DNA of 64,000 bases, taken from the NCBI GenBank assembly GCA_021234155.1, contig JAJEKV010000020.1, forward strand, positions 5,258,563 to 5,322,562, written 5' to 3'. The notes beneath the pieces are model-generated. The model worked only from the letters and a program-made list of their open reading frames with translations. It made no database searches and had not been told where the DNA came from. A program made the translations under genes and the position numbers. This DNA is from Isoetes taiwanensis. Its lineage: Eukaryota > Streptophyta > Lycopodiopsida > Isoetales > Isoetaceae. This document shows positions 31,573 through 43,745 of the stretch, piece by piece (the stretch's first letter is position 1; each line of letters starts with the position of its first letter).

Positions 31573-32814
31573 ATTAAGCCTTGCCTGTTTAAGTGGAAGA
31601 TAAGAAGATAACATACTTCTGCCGAACAATCCCACCTCTTTGTTGGTGACGAAGGGACAAGCGGTTGAGCAACATGCATACCTAGAAGAACTTTGGAGTT
31701 ATCTGCATTATTCTTTTCAAAAATTTAGTTACGGATGTGCATATGATGTATATGGCATCCTATTCACCTTCTTTAGAGATTACTCTTTCCGTGACTTGGA
31801 CCATATTGTCTTGACTTCGGAAGATGAGGATTGTCATATCTTCATCGCTCCTGAGTAAATATCATTAATTATTTATTCCATTATCCATAAGTTGAGTGAT
31901 CTTTAATTTGTATTTATGATCCAAGTGTTAAACGCACTAGGAACGTTTCACTTAGGCTCATATTCATATAAGAAAGTACAAAAACATTTTTCACCACCGA
32001 AAATACAAACAGTAACTGTGCCATTAGATCATTACATATGCCAAGAATATGCTCAGATGCCAAAGACAAATCTCCACCGAATTTTTCGTTTTTTAAATAA
32101 AACTGATCAAGGCAAAATGAAAATTTCCATGGGCCAAGAAATTTTTTGGCACGCGAAAAGCCAAAAATCACAGGCCCATATTCATCTAGAATATAAAAAT
32201 ACTTTTTACCGCCAAGAATACAACCAGTAATTGTGTCGTTAGATCATTAGATATGTCTAAGACATAAGATATGATCTGACGCCCAAATCCACCCTCTCCT
32301 AAGGAATTGTCCCTTTACAAGGGGCAATCCAGAAAGATAGATATGACTGTGAGGCTAAAGAGGTCGCACAGGGGATGTTAATCAAACGATCACGTACTAG
32401 TATTACTCAACATCATCAGAAGTTTTTATCTCATAACTGCTCATTTTGGGTCCTTGATGAAGAGAACATGCTATGTCACTTTCCCTCTCCAAGAACCACA
32501 GCCCTCGGACTGAAATTAAGATGGGGCCAAACCCCATTTTCCAGCTCAGCATAGAGGTCAATATACACTATATGATGCTATACATCCGGAACTGGAAGAA
32601 CAAATAAATAGAAAAACTGGAAAATTGAAATAACAAAGGACAACTTCAAGCAATTATGTGACTGCAATGCCCATTGTAGAAATGCCCATGAACTTGCCAT
32701 GCATGCAAATGGAAAATGGGAAATTAAATCAGATTGGAAGAACACATCTGCGAAAAACTTAACAAGAGCAAGTTGAATTGACAAGTTAAGAACAAATAAA
32801 ATAAAGACCAGTTG
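31573..32814. other. AT-rich intergenic sequence with an unclassified dispersed repeat
   Basis: 31975-32050 and 32190-32250 are diverged copies of AATAC.A.CAGTAA.TGTG.C and TTAGATCATTA. The stretch at 32090-32165 resembles 24720-24790. No gene seen. Confidence 0.45.
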
Positions 32815-32915
32815 AAAATGTTGCTTGGGGATTTGAACCCCCTGCCAAATTAACAACATCAACAAGTACCTTCAACTGAAGTGAAGCAGCCCTCTCAGCC
32901 ATCTCAAGAGAAGCA
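32815..32915 (-). mobile_element. tRNA-derived element (Leu/Ser-like head)
   Basis: On the minus strand GAGATGGCTGAGAGGGCTGC is followed about 55 bp later by GGGGGTTCAAATCCCC, a T arm with a perfect stem. The long variable region recalls type II tRNAs, but the acceptor stem does not close cleanly, so a SINE or tRNA pseudogene is more likely than a working gene. Confidence 0.55.
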
Positions 32916-34989
32916 AAATAACACATGCTGCCAAAGCATGGAGGGGTGCCAAAAATACTAGCTCAAGCACTAGTCTGTAAAAAACATGCTTCATAGAGAT
33001 ACACAGATTTAGACATGCAGATCCTTTTGCTGAAAAAAAAAATTGCTTCGGAATGCTTGGGCATCCATCGTTATATAATAGGTAAAATGGAAGAGCACAA
33101 CAATTTATTTCTAGGAACCTCCTGATCAGTTACATAAGGACATTATAAGTTCATAACTGTGGATTTGAAGAAATAAAGGAGGAGCATTCTTTATGTCTAA
33201 AGAAAAGTTCAAGGACTTACCTTAGTTTAAAGGTTATTCATGTACATACATGGCCACTAAGATGCGTGCACAAGGATGATATAACAAGTCAAAAACATTA
33301 GCGCAAATGCAACATAAGGATTATATAAGTAAAATGTTAAAATACATGTTACATAAACCATATATAAGTTCACTATTTGAAGATTCATGACTTCATACTT
33401 TAATCCGAACGTGAAGAATTTTCTTCCTACTACAGTGTATGACTCTTCTTTACCTCCATCAACTAGTTTTTCAAATATAGTATTGTTTAACAACTTGAAT
33501 GGTAAGCAAACGTCAAGGTTAAAGGTGATGAATCGATGTATTGTTGGAAATTCCATTGAATTTCACGTGTTAGCAAAAACTTATCATACCATATATAAGG
33601 CAGTTGCATTTCTGTTCTTAAAAACATAGAAAGTATTTTTTTAAACGTGAGAGCCGCGACCGGGCCATTGCGTATGTGCCCATTGCATTCCTATTTCCAA
33701 CAAAAGAAAAACCTTCACCCGCCGCGTTACCACGAAACCGCCAAACCGATATAGTCGGGGACGAAATAGCGGTGCAACTTGCATGGCGCAGCCACGATTA
33801 GATAATTCTTGGATAATGATTGCATAATGATTGCGAGGCGGTAATAGCGGTGCAATCTAATACTGCAATCCAATGGAACGATGGTGCAATCATGGTGTAA
33901 TCGATCTAGCATATAAATTCTAAATCGATTGGAAGATCCATACATTTATGGAGGCTACTACAAATTCTAAGGGTCTCCATTTGCTCATCTTTGCGGCAGA
34001 GGGCGTTCTTCCGGTTGGTCTCGTTCTTCAGGTTGCTCCTGCTATGGATTCTAGAAAAAGAAAATTTCATTTGCCTTTGGCTCTTGCAAGAACAAATTGG
34101 AACCGGACTCTAAGAGGGCAAGAATCGACTGTTTGGAGACCCACCCAGGTCACGGGCCCTTGTGTTGGGCTGCTTTGTTGATGGATGGATCAACTGCTCC
34201 ATTGAAGACAACGACATTCTTGGCGGCTGCAATTTGCAACGAGATTCTAAGCCCGGTGATGTGTACGTTGAAAATTCCAACCGCCTGAGCTTGATTTTGA
34301 GATGCCCGGCGGTTGTTTTCCTTCGAGTTGGTAGATCTTTGCTCTTCATCTTTGCACAAAGCGGCATGAACTTGGAATCTTGCCTTATCTAATGGGTTAC
34401 GACAATGTCTCTGTTTGTAAGGAATGCCTCTGTTTTGTTGGTGACGGGAATTGGATGAGTATGGCGTAAGCGATGTCTTAAGGAATGGGGAGATCTTTGC
34501 AGGCTTGCTCGGATTTTGGGCTGAGCTGGTGCTACTTTGCAAGCTACCTTTTTGTGCTAATCCGTTGAATGGGTACGTCAATATAGGGGCGGGGCTTGCT
34601 CTCTCTTGCGGCTTATATATACTATATACTCGCATGAGAATACATGATATGCTCGAGACAGAATACATGATATGTAATATAATAACTCGTAATCCAATCT
34701 GTTTTCCGTAATAGAATGATATAACCTCTGTAATTTGTTCCGATTCTCATAGCCCCTGCTCTCTTATGGCTTTTTTCGTTGTTTCTTTGCTTCTCGGTTA
34801 ATTTGTATAAGCTCCCGGCCAACACATATTCCGATATCTCATCATCCGATTTCAGCATGACCAAGGATCCGAAGGACTTAAAAGCACATCACTATCCTTT
34901 TACACATTCCATCGCCGCTTGAGGAGTAATATATCAGGGGGGTGTAATGGTAAGTAATAATAGCTCTCAACATAGACAATCCAACCATA
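32916..34989. other. intergenic sequence with short unassigned ORFs
   Basis: ORFs at 33387-33629, 33948-34181 and 34150-34668 show no domain I can name and overlap one another on both strands. No repeat structure recognised. Confidence 0.3.
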
Positions 34990-35405
34990 ATAACCAGACC
35001 AAAAGCATGAGCACCTTGAAGCATGGTGAGGGATGAAAAAAAGCGAGGAATTTGGCCTCTAAAAGAGTTGTTACTCGGAGATATTGTTTGCAATCTGGAA
35101 GCATTTGAAAGAGCGGGGGTATGCTTCTGTCGGCCGATTATGGGCTGCAAAAATCTCCTCAAGTTGGGCAATCGCCCAAGCGAAGAAGGAAAATCGCCTT
35201 CGAATGAATTCTGCTAAACTCTGGTTTGATTAAGCTGGCTGCAATTCGCAAATCCGGAAGGAATTCTTAGGAAAAAGAAATTGCCGATTAATGCAACCCT
35301 GTTGAGCTTTGAAAGCATGCCAAATTCTTTTGGAATACTTCCTTCAAATCGATTGTTATTGAGAAGAATGGTCGTGGTGAGAAAGATTACCAATGCTGGG
35401 TAGCG
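34990..35405 (-). pseudogene. LRR receptor-like protein fragment
   Basis: About five consecutive plant-type LRR units read on the minus strand: NNNRFEGSIPKEFGMLSKLN, VALIGNFFFLRIPSGFANCS, a TAG stop, then NSFEGDFPSSLGRLPNLR and ALSNASRLQTISPSNNSFRG followed by QIPRFFSSLTMLQG. These match the 23-24-residue 'LxxLxLxxNxFxGxIPxxLxNxxxL' repeat of LRR receptor kinases and receptor-like proteins. The in-frame stop and the missing signal peptide, membrane and kinase segments make it a relic. Confidence 0.88.
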
Positions 35406-35870
35406 ATTTTGCCGAACATTGAACCGATAAATTACCTTTGCTTGAGCATGTGTACGGAACTTTCCCTTTCATGGCAATTGCTATGATTGCGGACATTAAA
35501 TAATATCCCATGTTTTTAAAAATCGATCCATTATCCATATGTCTTAATCGGGTCGGGGACATCGACCCCTCAAGTTCGTTACAATTATTAAGAGTATATA
35601 TGGGTGACGTATCATAGTCATCAGCACCATTAACACTGATGAAATAAAATCCTTGATTTGCCCACTATAGGTGCCCTCACCCGATTGGACAATACATGTG
35701 TATAAATATATAGGGTCTCCCTCACCACTCGGCATCGGGGTCGGTTCTCCTGCTTCATTGTTGCTTGGGCGCATCTGCTTGCCTTGCTAAGGTAGAGTTT
35801 AGGCCATCAATGTTCTAAGAAATATTTGCATGGTTGCTTTGCCTCTTTCCATAATGTGAGCCAATGGTTT
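35406..35870. other. intergenic sequence
   Basis: No supported gene or repeat. Confidence 0.35.
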
Positions 35871-36760
35871 TTTTTTTCCCATCTTACACATTTAGTGTCT
35901 AGTTTCTTATAGTAATTTTTTCTTCCCATTCTATTTAGTACTTAGTCTGGGTTTCAAAGTTGTGCTAGCCTGGTATTACATGGTATCTCCTTTCTTCCCC
36001 TCCATATATTTGGGTTTCGAGGCTTCGCCGTCCTTGCGTGAACGTGTTTTTTACATGTGATTCCATTGCATCTACTTTTGTCCGTCCAGTAATTTTTGAG
36101 TTCGAGGCGTTTCCTTTGTCCCTTTCGTCTTTCGTGGGTCCATCGTATTTGTTGTTTCCTCCTCTTTGATTTCAAGTCTCGAGATATAGCTTACCGTTGG
36201 CTTCTCCGTGTTAACGTGTTGATTTCATATGCTTGGCGTGTTCCCCTCACATGTGATTCCACTTTCGTGGGTCAGTGGTATTTGTTGTTTTCTCCTCTTT
36301 AATTTCAAGTGTCGATTTATAGTTGCATGGTTGTTTTTCCCCCCATCGTACGCATTTAGTATCTAGCCTCCTCGTGATGTACGTGTTACTTTCATGTGCT
36401 TGGAATGTTCCCCTCACATGTGATTCCATGGTATTTGTTGTTTCATCCTCCCTAATTTCTCGTCCTACACGTTTAGTATCTAGCTTCCTGTAGTAGTTTT
36501 TCCTTCCCATTCTACTTAGTACTTAGTTTCCTTTATAGGTTTGAGTTTCGAGGTTTAGCCGTCTTTCCATGAACCCTACTGGGTTAAGATTCTAGTTTCA
36601 AGAGTCGCCATATCATGTTTGTCGTTTTTACATGTTATGCTATTGTAGTCTCAAGTTTCGAGGTACACCCGTCCTTGCATGAAATCGTATAGCCTTTCCA
36701 TGGTATTCCCTTCCTTCTCCTCTTTAATTTGGAGTTTCGAGGTATAACTTGCATGACTGC
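35871..36760. repeat. degenerate long-period tandem repeat
   Basis: Blocks such as TTTAGTATCTAGC/TTTAGTGTCTAG, TTCCCATTCTACTTAGTACT, CCCTCACATGTGATTCCA, GTATTTGTTGTTTCCTCC and GGTTTCGAGG recur in shuffled order about every 200 bp. The region immediately precedes the two unknown ORFs and the Helitron gene, and could be the 5' or promoter region of that element. Confidence 0.7.
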
Positions 36761-36875
36761 GTGTTATGACATCTAACTTCCATACACTACACTGCCTTCC
36801 AAAGTCTTTAATAGAAAGCCTATGTGTTTAGTAACGTATGCTAACATGTGGGTTGATAACGTCCACTGATTTCAG

Positions 36876-37283
36876 ATGGGCAATCCATTGCCGGAGAGCA
36901 TTGTCAATATGACGTCTAACGTGAAAAAATTTTTATACGTGGCAATTAAAGTGCATGGAGATCAATTATACCATGTCGAGTGTGGTTGGATGCATGGTTC
37001 CTCAAAACTCTTATTCGATGCTTTAGTCGTGAGTCGATTCCTCCCTAGTTCCTTTCTCCGTAAAGTAGAAGTTGTGGAAACGAACTTTCCATCTGGTGTC
37101 GTACCTTATTTGCTCCAAAAATATATGGGTCGTGATGCCATTGATCCTGCAGGCATTTTCAAAGTGAATGTCGAGCTAGTGGACGGTAAAGTCGAAATCG
37201 GGATATTTATCTTGTTTGATTGTATAGCGGTGGTTGATCATGCTCGGGGCATGAAGTATATTTTTGCTCTTACGCCTTGTTAA
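36876..37283 (+). CDS. unknown protein, 135 aa
   Basis: A complete ORF starting MGNPLPESIVNMTSNVKKF, with KVHGDQLYHVECGWMHGSSK, FPSGVVPYLLQKYMGRDAID and a C-terminal GMKYIFALTPC. It has mixed alpha/beta composition, no signal peptide and no membrane segment. I do not recognise the family. It shares the strand, the somewhat higher GC and the spacing style of the ORFs that follow (37365 and the Helitron gene), so it may be an accessory gene of the same element. Confidence 0.5.
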   Translation: MGNPLPESIVNMTSNVKKFLYVAIKVHGDQLYHVECGWMHGSSKLLFDALVVSRFLPSSFLRKVEVVETNFPSGVVPYLLQKYMGRDAIDPAGIFKVNVELVDGKVEIGIFILFDCIAVVDHARGMKYIFALTPC

Positions 37284-37364
37284 CGATATACATGGTCTTC
37301 AATGTATGTACATGTCTATATATATACATTATTGATTCGGTGTTTGCCTCTTGCGTTGTAGTAA

Positions 37365-37694
37365 ATGGCGAAATTGGATGAGAATATTGTTAGTTCTCCG
37401 CTCGAAGCGTACAATGGGGTTGGCGAATGCTCAGAGGTTGATGGTACATGTGCATCGTTGAAAAAAAAGCAACCCACTGGCCAGGGGTGTAAGCTGGCCG
37501 TAAAAAGGTGCAGCCCTCGAGAATATAAGCGAAAGCAAATAGCCTCACGCATGTTATCGTACAGGACACGCGCTCCCTTAACAATGGCAAAAAAAATGCA
37601 AGAGCACACTGATGTGTTCTCTCAGGGGTTAGAAAAAATGTCTAAGGATATAATCACTCTTTCAACCAGTACTAAAAGGCTTTACCTTGATTGA
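37365..37694 (+). CDS. unknown basic protein, 109 aa
   Basis: The ORF begins MAKLDENIVSSPLEAYNGVG and ends KRLYLD, 81 bp after the previous ORF. The middle is basic (KKKQPTGQGCKLAVKRC, REYKRKQIASRM). The end is helical (KMQEHTDVFSQGLEKMSKDI), possibly a short coiled coil. The high Lys/Arg content suggests nucleic-acid binding. No known family recognised. Confidence 0.45.
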   Translation: MAKLDENIVSSPLEAYNGVGECSEVDGTCASLKKKQPTGQGCKLAVKRCSPREYKRKQIASRMLSYRTRAPLTMAKKMQEHTDVFSQGLEKMSKDIITLSTSTKRLYLD

Positions 37695-38190
37695 CTTCGT
37701 CTCCATCGATTACTACAGATCGTTGAGGCCAAAGATGCTGTCATGAATGCGTTATTAGTAGGGGAGTTCTAAATGCCTCAGTCCATGGACCCTACATAAA
37801 CTTGCTATTACAATGCAACCCGTCTATAATACATATATGCACATTAGGCATGATGTTGTGTATCATGTGATCTTGACTATGAGTTATGATAGTTGTATCA
37901 TTAATGTAAAAGAACGAAAATATGCCATCATTGTTGTCTTATTCTGTGCTATTAAGGAATAGATTATGAATTATATGCTAATACTAACACAGTTGCTATA
38001 ATTTCAGACACACAATTGCTTTCGCAACTAACGTCGAGTAGAGATATGATTTTAGAGGACGCGAACACGCGTAAGTTGTTCTCCCATGTCAATTTAGTAG
38101 AAATTCCTTCACACTCACAGTATTAAGAGTTGGCTAGCTACAATATTGTCGGGTTAATTAAATATGGGTGATAACTTAGAGCTCTAGTGA
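37695..38190. other. AT-rich spacer
   Basis: No ORF of note; separates the unknown ORFs from the first recognisable Helitron coding sequence. Confidence 0.4.
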
Positions 38191-38199
38191 AGATCGTAT

Positions 38200-41100
38200 A
38201 AAATTAGTGATGCGACCAAATGTAACTCTAAGGCGATGGCTAGAGAAGCGAGCTAGACAACGTCAATGCGGAATGATAGAGGATAGGGGCCATAGTGTAC
38301 CATGAATGGATTACGAGGGAGAGGAATCGTCGAATTGAAAGAGAGCGGTATGCAAACATGGCGACCGGGCTAGAGATATAGTGCGGGGGAGAGCAAGACA
38401 ACGGTATAGACAACGTCAATTAAGAGCGGTTGGCGATCTGCGTGAAGCTCCTTGCCATGCTGGCGAGGTTGGACCAAGTCGTGCTACCTCAACTCTAGAA
38501 TACGCACATGCCCAATGGAATTTGCGTTATCCAGAGATCATCACCGATTCACGGTGATGTAGTGATATCCTTGAGTTGCCGTCGATGCGGATTATGTGTT
38601 CAATGGGTCACATGCGCTTCTGGGTGGGGTTGCAACAATTGGCATAGCTCAAGACATGCCATCAATGAATTCAAGCGAGTGCTTGGACAGATCAGCACCA
38701 AATGTGGGTGAGAGCCACACCTATAGAGATGGCCAATATGCAAGGTTAGCGGCGAAGGTAGAGGCGAGTGCGTCGTGAGCGGGGAGAACGCTATGCCAAT
38801 CTATCAGGAAGAGATGGCTATATGCGCCAAAGGGATAGGGAGCGTCATCTCGGCGTAGATGCCCCGGATACCTCACCCCCATGTGTACATTGGCAAGCCC
38901 GTGCACATCATATGAGATTGGCAATCAGCCGAACGTTCACGATGTGCACGTGGACTAAACGTTGCACGTATTGTCAGATACCATTGCTTAACGTCGAACA
39001 AGATGGGTTTTCTTTGTAACAAGGGCGGTGGCTACTCCCCGATTCCGTCTTTGCACGATGCATTGGTTAGTTTATATGCCATGCCGGGCTTCAATCGACT
39101 ATGTAGGAAGATAAACAAGCTATTTTGTTTTAGTGTGCTTGGTGTCGATGGAAGGTTTGTCGATTTAGGTTATCCATCGTCGGTTGCGATCATGGGGCGT
39201 CATTATCACCGCTTGCTCCCCAGCGAGACACAGGGCATCAATACATTGGTACATATATGATGATGCACAACGCTACACACTGGCGGGGCTTGGCGTGCCA
39301 TTCAATGGGTTGCAACTATCGGTTCGATCACGGGCGGATAAATCCATTCATTGTAAACCCGGACAATGGGGAGCATGAATGTGCCTTCGGCATATATTAC
39401 GCTAGAAGGTGTAATCGGCGAAGAGGAAATGGCGGCCATTGCGAGAGGTTAATAACATGGCTGATGTTGCATCTCGAGTTGCGGGCGAGGCCACGGGCTC
39501 GGAGCGAAGGTGAACCGACTTTCATGAATATTCTTGACCCTATATGCGAACCTTTGCGGTACCCACTCCTCTTTCCACGTGTGGCATGGGCTGGGGTCCG
39601 CGAATGAACATGGTCTAACACGGTTACAAATGGTACAGATCAAGACTTTTGCATGAGGGCGGGTTCCGCCGACTTGGGCGTTTGTGTGGGGAGTACACGG
39701 TGGACATGTATTCGAGAGTCGAGGACGCGGCTAAATTACTTGAGAACTTACGCCTTCGGAATAGAAGAATTGATGCGGCGAGGACTACTACGAGCGGAAA
39801 ATGATGATCGAGTGGCGTTATCGCCGCCGTCATTCTGGGTTGCCAAAGATGGTGTTACATTCGGGTTGCGGATGCATTAGCCCTTTCGAGGGCAAAGGGT
39901 AGATCAACGCTATTCATTACAATGACTACGAATCAGATTGGCGAGAAATAAGGAGTGTCCTTAGCCCTGGACAAGCTGCGTATGATGTACCCATATTTGT
40001 TGTTCGATGTTTTCATGGGAGACTAAAGCGATTGAAAGAAGCTGTTACATAAGTTCTTCCGGTGTGTGTCATTACATAATAACCGTGGTGGAGTTTCAAA
40101 AGCGTGGTCTCCCTCGCGGCGCATCTTGTGTTAGCGTGCCGAGCGGATATACCCGATAGAGTGTGTGGATGACATTATATCGCGGAACTACCGGTGATCC
40201 GATTCTTCGTGGGTGGGGTTCAAAAATTCATGACGCATAGACATCTTGATCGGTGCTCCCGGGTGAGTCTCCATGTTGTTACAACTATCCAAAACCAATC
40301 AATACAACAACACACCTTGATTCAAAGGGATACGTGCAATACAGAAGAAGGAGCATAGACGATGCATGGGTAGTACCATACAATGCATTTTTGCTTCATG
40401 CCCTCGATTGCCACATTATGGTCGACGTCGCGTCTACCGTGCACGTCTTTTCTTATCTATATGGCTACATATATAAGGGTTTTGATACAACTAGATTCCA
40501 GATAACTCGAGAGAGGCATTCAGATGCACAATCATCGTTGGTCCGTGACGAGAACGGCATTAATAGTGGACACAGATCTCAAGGCCAGCACTGCCACGGG
40601 AAAGCGGGGAATGAGCTACGTGACTACCTAAAGGCACGCTATCTTTCTGCCATGGAAGCATCGTGGAGAATAATGTCGTACGACATAACAAACAAATCTC
40701 CTGCTGTAAAATGCTTGCCTCTCCACCTCTTGCGTCCGAATACGAGGTCGTTGTTAGACCGCTACTTCTTGCGCCCTATTGATCGGGTATTTGATACGCT
40801 TACATATATTCAATACTACGAACAATACACGTTGACAGCATATAATCCGGCATTGGCGTCTGAACCTGGATCTTACATGGAACAAGAACATGAAGGTTTT
40901 ACAAAAAACATTGTGAGGAAAAGGTCGAGGCACCCATTGGTATGTAGAATACGTTTGCTTTTGCCTAGGGTTGGTGAGGCATTCTACTTGCGGCAAATTT
41001 TGTTGCATCGTCCTGCAAGGTCTTGGGACGAGCTAAAGGTAGCCAACGGTCAGCAATATGAGACATATCAACGGTAGTGCGAAGCGAGGGTTTGCTTTCA

Positions 41101-42818
41101 TGCACATAATGAAGCAACTTTAGTTATGGAGGAGGCGGTTTCCCTCTCGTTGAGTCCCGGACAGCTACGTTTTCTTTTTGCCATGTTATTGCTCGACCAG
41201 GGTCCAGCGATGGAGCTATGGACTAGGTTCCAAGTACCCATGAGCACTGACCTACTAGACGAATATCCAAATGACGAGTCGACCGCCTTCAACGAATCCC
41301 TACATTTAATCAATAATATTCTAACACAACATAGTACCAGTATCACGGCATTTGGCCTCCAACTCCAGCCTCGTGTTGGGAGGGACGTCATGCATGAGCT
41401 CCGGAAATTTTCCGACCACGACGCGTATTTAAGCACTGCAGCGGAAATGTCGAGCAAGATGAAAAATGATCAGCAAGAGATATATAATTTCATTCGTGCG
41501 TGGTTAGAACTACCACGAAGCAACCAACCAATATTCATAGATGGGAAAGCAGGTAGAGGAAAAACATTCCTTTTGAATTGCATATGCCTATCTATACGAG
41601 GCAACCGAGGTATAGTGCTTCCATGTGGTACAACGGCATTAGCTGCTCGCCAGTATCCAGGTGGACGAACAGCCCATTCGCTTTTTCAGATACCCGTTGA
41701 GGAAAACAATGCAGGGCTGCACTCGATGATAGACCGTGAATCTGGAGCAGCGGAACTATTAGTTGCAGCTAAGGTTATCATTTGGGATGAGTTCCCGATG
41801 GCTAACAAGGCTGTCATAGAAAGCGTTGATCACCTGCTGCAGCGACTATGTAGAAATGATCTCCCGTTTGGAGGCAAACACTTTATTGCTTCTGGAGACT
41901 TCAGACAAGTTGCACCCGTCGTCAGGGGGGAGAACTGCAGCATATAGTGCATCCATAAAATCATCAATGCTCTGGAAGAGTTTCCGTGTCTTAAGATTGG
42001 AAGAACCCATCCGAAATGCAGATGACCCTGAACTAATGCAGTTTGTTGATCGCATAGGAGAGGACTGGGAGCAATCCACAGTCGCACTGGACATCTTCAA
42101 TACAACTACGAACATAGCAGATACGATTGAATTCCTGTACTCCTCTAACGTCCTTCGGGATCCAACGACGTGCAAGAAACGCAACTTCCTCTCGCCGATC
42201 AACAAGAGCGTTGATAACTTCAACTATCGTATCCTAGATAGGGTTCCTGGTGATGAAAAGTCGTATTATAGCCATGATCATGTATTCGAACAAGATGAAA
42301 TCATACACGATCATGCGTACGCAACATCTGATTTCCTTAATAATTTTACACATTCTGGAATACCCAACCACGAGCTCAGGCTTAAGGTAGGTGCTATATG
42401 TCATATTATGAAACGACTGGACATGGAAAAGGGTCTTGTGAAGAATGCGAGGGTTATGATTGTATCGATGCACACGAAGTTTGTAATGGTGAAGGTACTA
42501 GACGAAGCATCGGACGATGACTCATGCGTATACCCAATCTCTAGAGTTGATTTCTTCTACCAGCCGGATAATCGTCCTTGGACCATACATAGAAGGCAAT
42601 TGCCCCTTCGATTATCTTACTCGACCACTTTCAATAGTTGTCAGGGTTTGACGTTAGACCGTGTTGTCATCGACCTCCGTACCGAGGTGTTTGCACATGG
42701 CCAGCTATACACGGCGCTTACTCGCATGCGGAATAGGCATGACGTGCTCATCCTCCTTTCGCCAGAGAACACGTCTAGGTGCACCAAGAATATCGTCTAT
42801 AGGGAGCTACTCTTATGA
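38200..42818 (+). pseudogene. Helitron replicase/helicase (RepHel), frameshifted
   Basis: Rolling-circle transposase with an HUH-type Rep and a PIF1-like helicase. In order: Arg-rich leader (RRERYANMA, RQRDRERH; 38200-38850); a zinc-binding CTYC with LLNVEQDGFSL (38960-39019); the Helitron N-domain (CNKGGGYSPIPSLHDAL; LYAMPGFNRLC; GRHYHRLLPSE); EPLRYPLLFP (39560); YTVDMYSRVED (39690); SDWREIRSVLSPGQAAYD (39935); the Rep metal-site region VEFQKRGLP (40090); VVPYNAFLLHALDCHIMVDV (40370) and YLYGYIYKGFD (40460); KARYLSAMEASWRIMSYDI (40630). The helicase has Walker A GKAGRGKT (41545), Walker B IIWDEFPM (41790), SGDFRQVAPV (41893) and NSCQGLTLDRVVID with FAHGQLYTALTRMRN (42640-42735). At least six frame changes break the Rep half. 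40253-41947 is one frame with a single TAG (41075-41077), then one frameshift at a G6 run near 41925. Confidence 0.93.
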
Positions 42819-43180
42819 TGAGGTATTATTTTGTAAACCGTTCTTTGATCGCGCAAGCCAGTAATTTTAAAGAAAAATGTGCAATGCCGATTTGGATTCG
42901 CATTAAGGTATGTCTTAACCTTCTACATGTACCATTAGTCATATTAAGAGTATCGTCTTCCTTTGTGCAGGTGCATTAGTAGACGTACCGAATAGCATGC
43001 ACCGAACTAGACTTCGGCCAAGGTACGCCCTAACCTGTCACGCATACCAACTTCCAAGCCCGGATGATAGATGGCATGTTGTTTCATTACCATGAGATGT
43101 CATTGACCCGGTTTCTTTTTTTAGTTTAAATATAACAAAAATGGATAGAATGGGTAATGGGATGGGATTTATAAATGGCA
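42819..43180. other. 3' flank of the Helitron gene
   Basis: No clear Helitron hairpin plus CTRR end was identified within this stretch, so the element's 3' boundary is unknown. Confidence 0.4.
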
Positions 43181-43500
43181 TCCATCGCAGTGTTTGTCTA
43201 GTGGTCAGGCCATTGGTTATGGGCAACCCCCGTCCAGGCTCAAAACCCACTGACTATCATTGGATGATGCAAGTCCAGAGAGTGGACAACAAAAGGAAAA
43301 AAAAAGAACCATCGCGATCGTGGTCTAGTGGTCAGGCCATTGGTCATGGGCGACCCCCACCCAGGCTCAAATCCCACTGACACACATCGGGTGGTCAGAA
43401 TAAAGAATGGATAAGAAATCCCACTGCGGTTGTTGTCTAGTGGTCAGGCCATTGGTAATGGGCGACCCCCACCCAGGCTCAAAACCCACTGACTCCCACC
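43181..43500 (+). repeat. three tandem tRNA-Glu-like units
   Basis: Units near 43190-43252, 43315-43380 and 43432-43492 each contain TGTCTAGTGGTCAGGCCATTGG, then GGCGACCCCCACCCAGGC and CTCAAAACCCACTGAC. The start is close to the 5' half and A box of tRNA-Glu/Asp (TGTCTAGTGGTTAGG), and GGCTCAAAACCC sits at the B-box position. The anticodon arm is degenerate. They look like tandemly spread tRNA pseudogenes or SINE heads. Confidence 0.75.
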
Positions 43501-43745
43501 GAGTGGTAGAAGAGGAAAGACACGGAAAAAAAGGAGTTAGAAGAGTATAGAACATAATGAAGTTGGCGAAGTGAGTCTCATGGTACTTGAAATAACACCC
43601 ATCTATCATACGGGCACGAGATCATATGGCAACAGTGTGGGTCCAATTCCCACATGTTCTTGAGTTATATGTGATATGATACAAGTAAGGTTCTCGTGTA
43701 TACAAAAGGTTGGGACCATGTCATTTTCGCAGCGGCCAAGGGGAA

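Noticed and set aside
34150-34668. 172-codon minus-strand ORF
   Set aside because: No domain, low-complexity composition and overlapping ORFs on both strands; probably chance.
39397-39833. Minus-strand ORFs across the Helitron gene
   Set aside because: They oppose frames that carry Helitron motifs (EPLRYPLLFP and others).
42960-43030. Helitron 3' terminus near GAACTAGACTTCGG
   Set aside because: CTAG is present but no GC hairpin 6-12 bases upstream, so the boundary of the RepHel element stays undefined.
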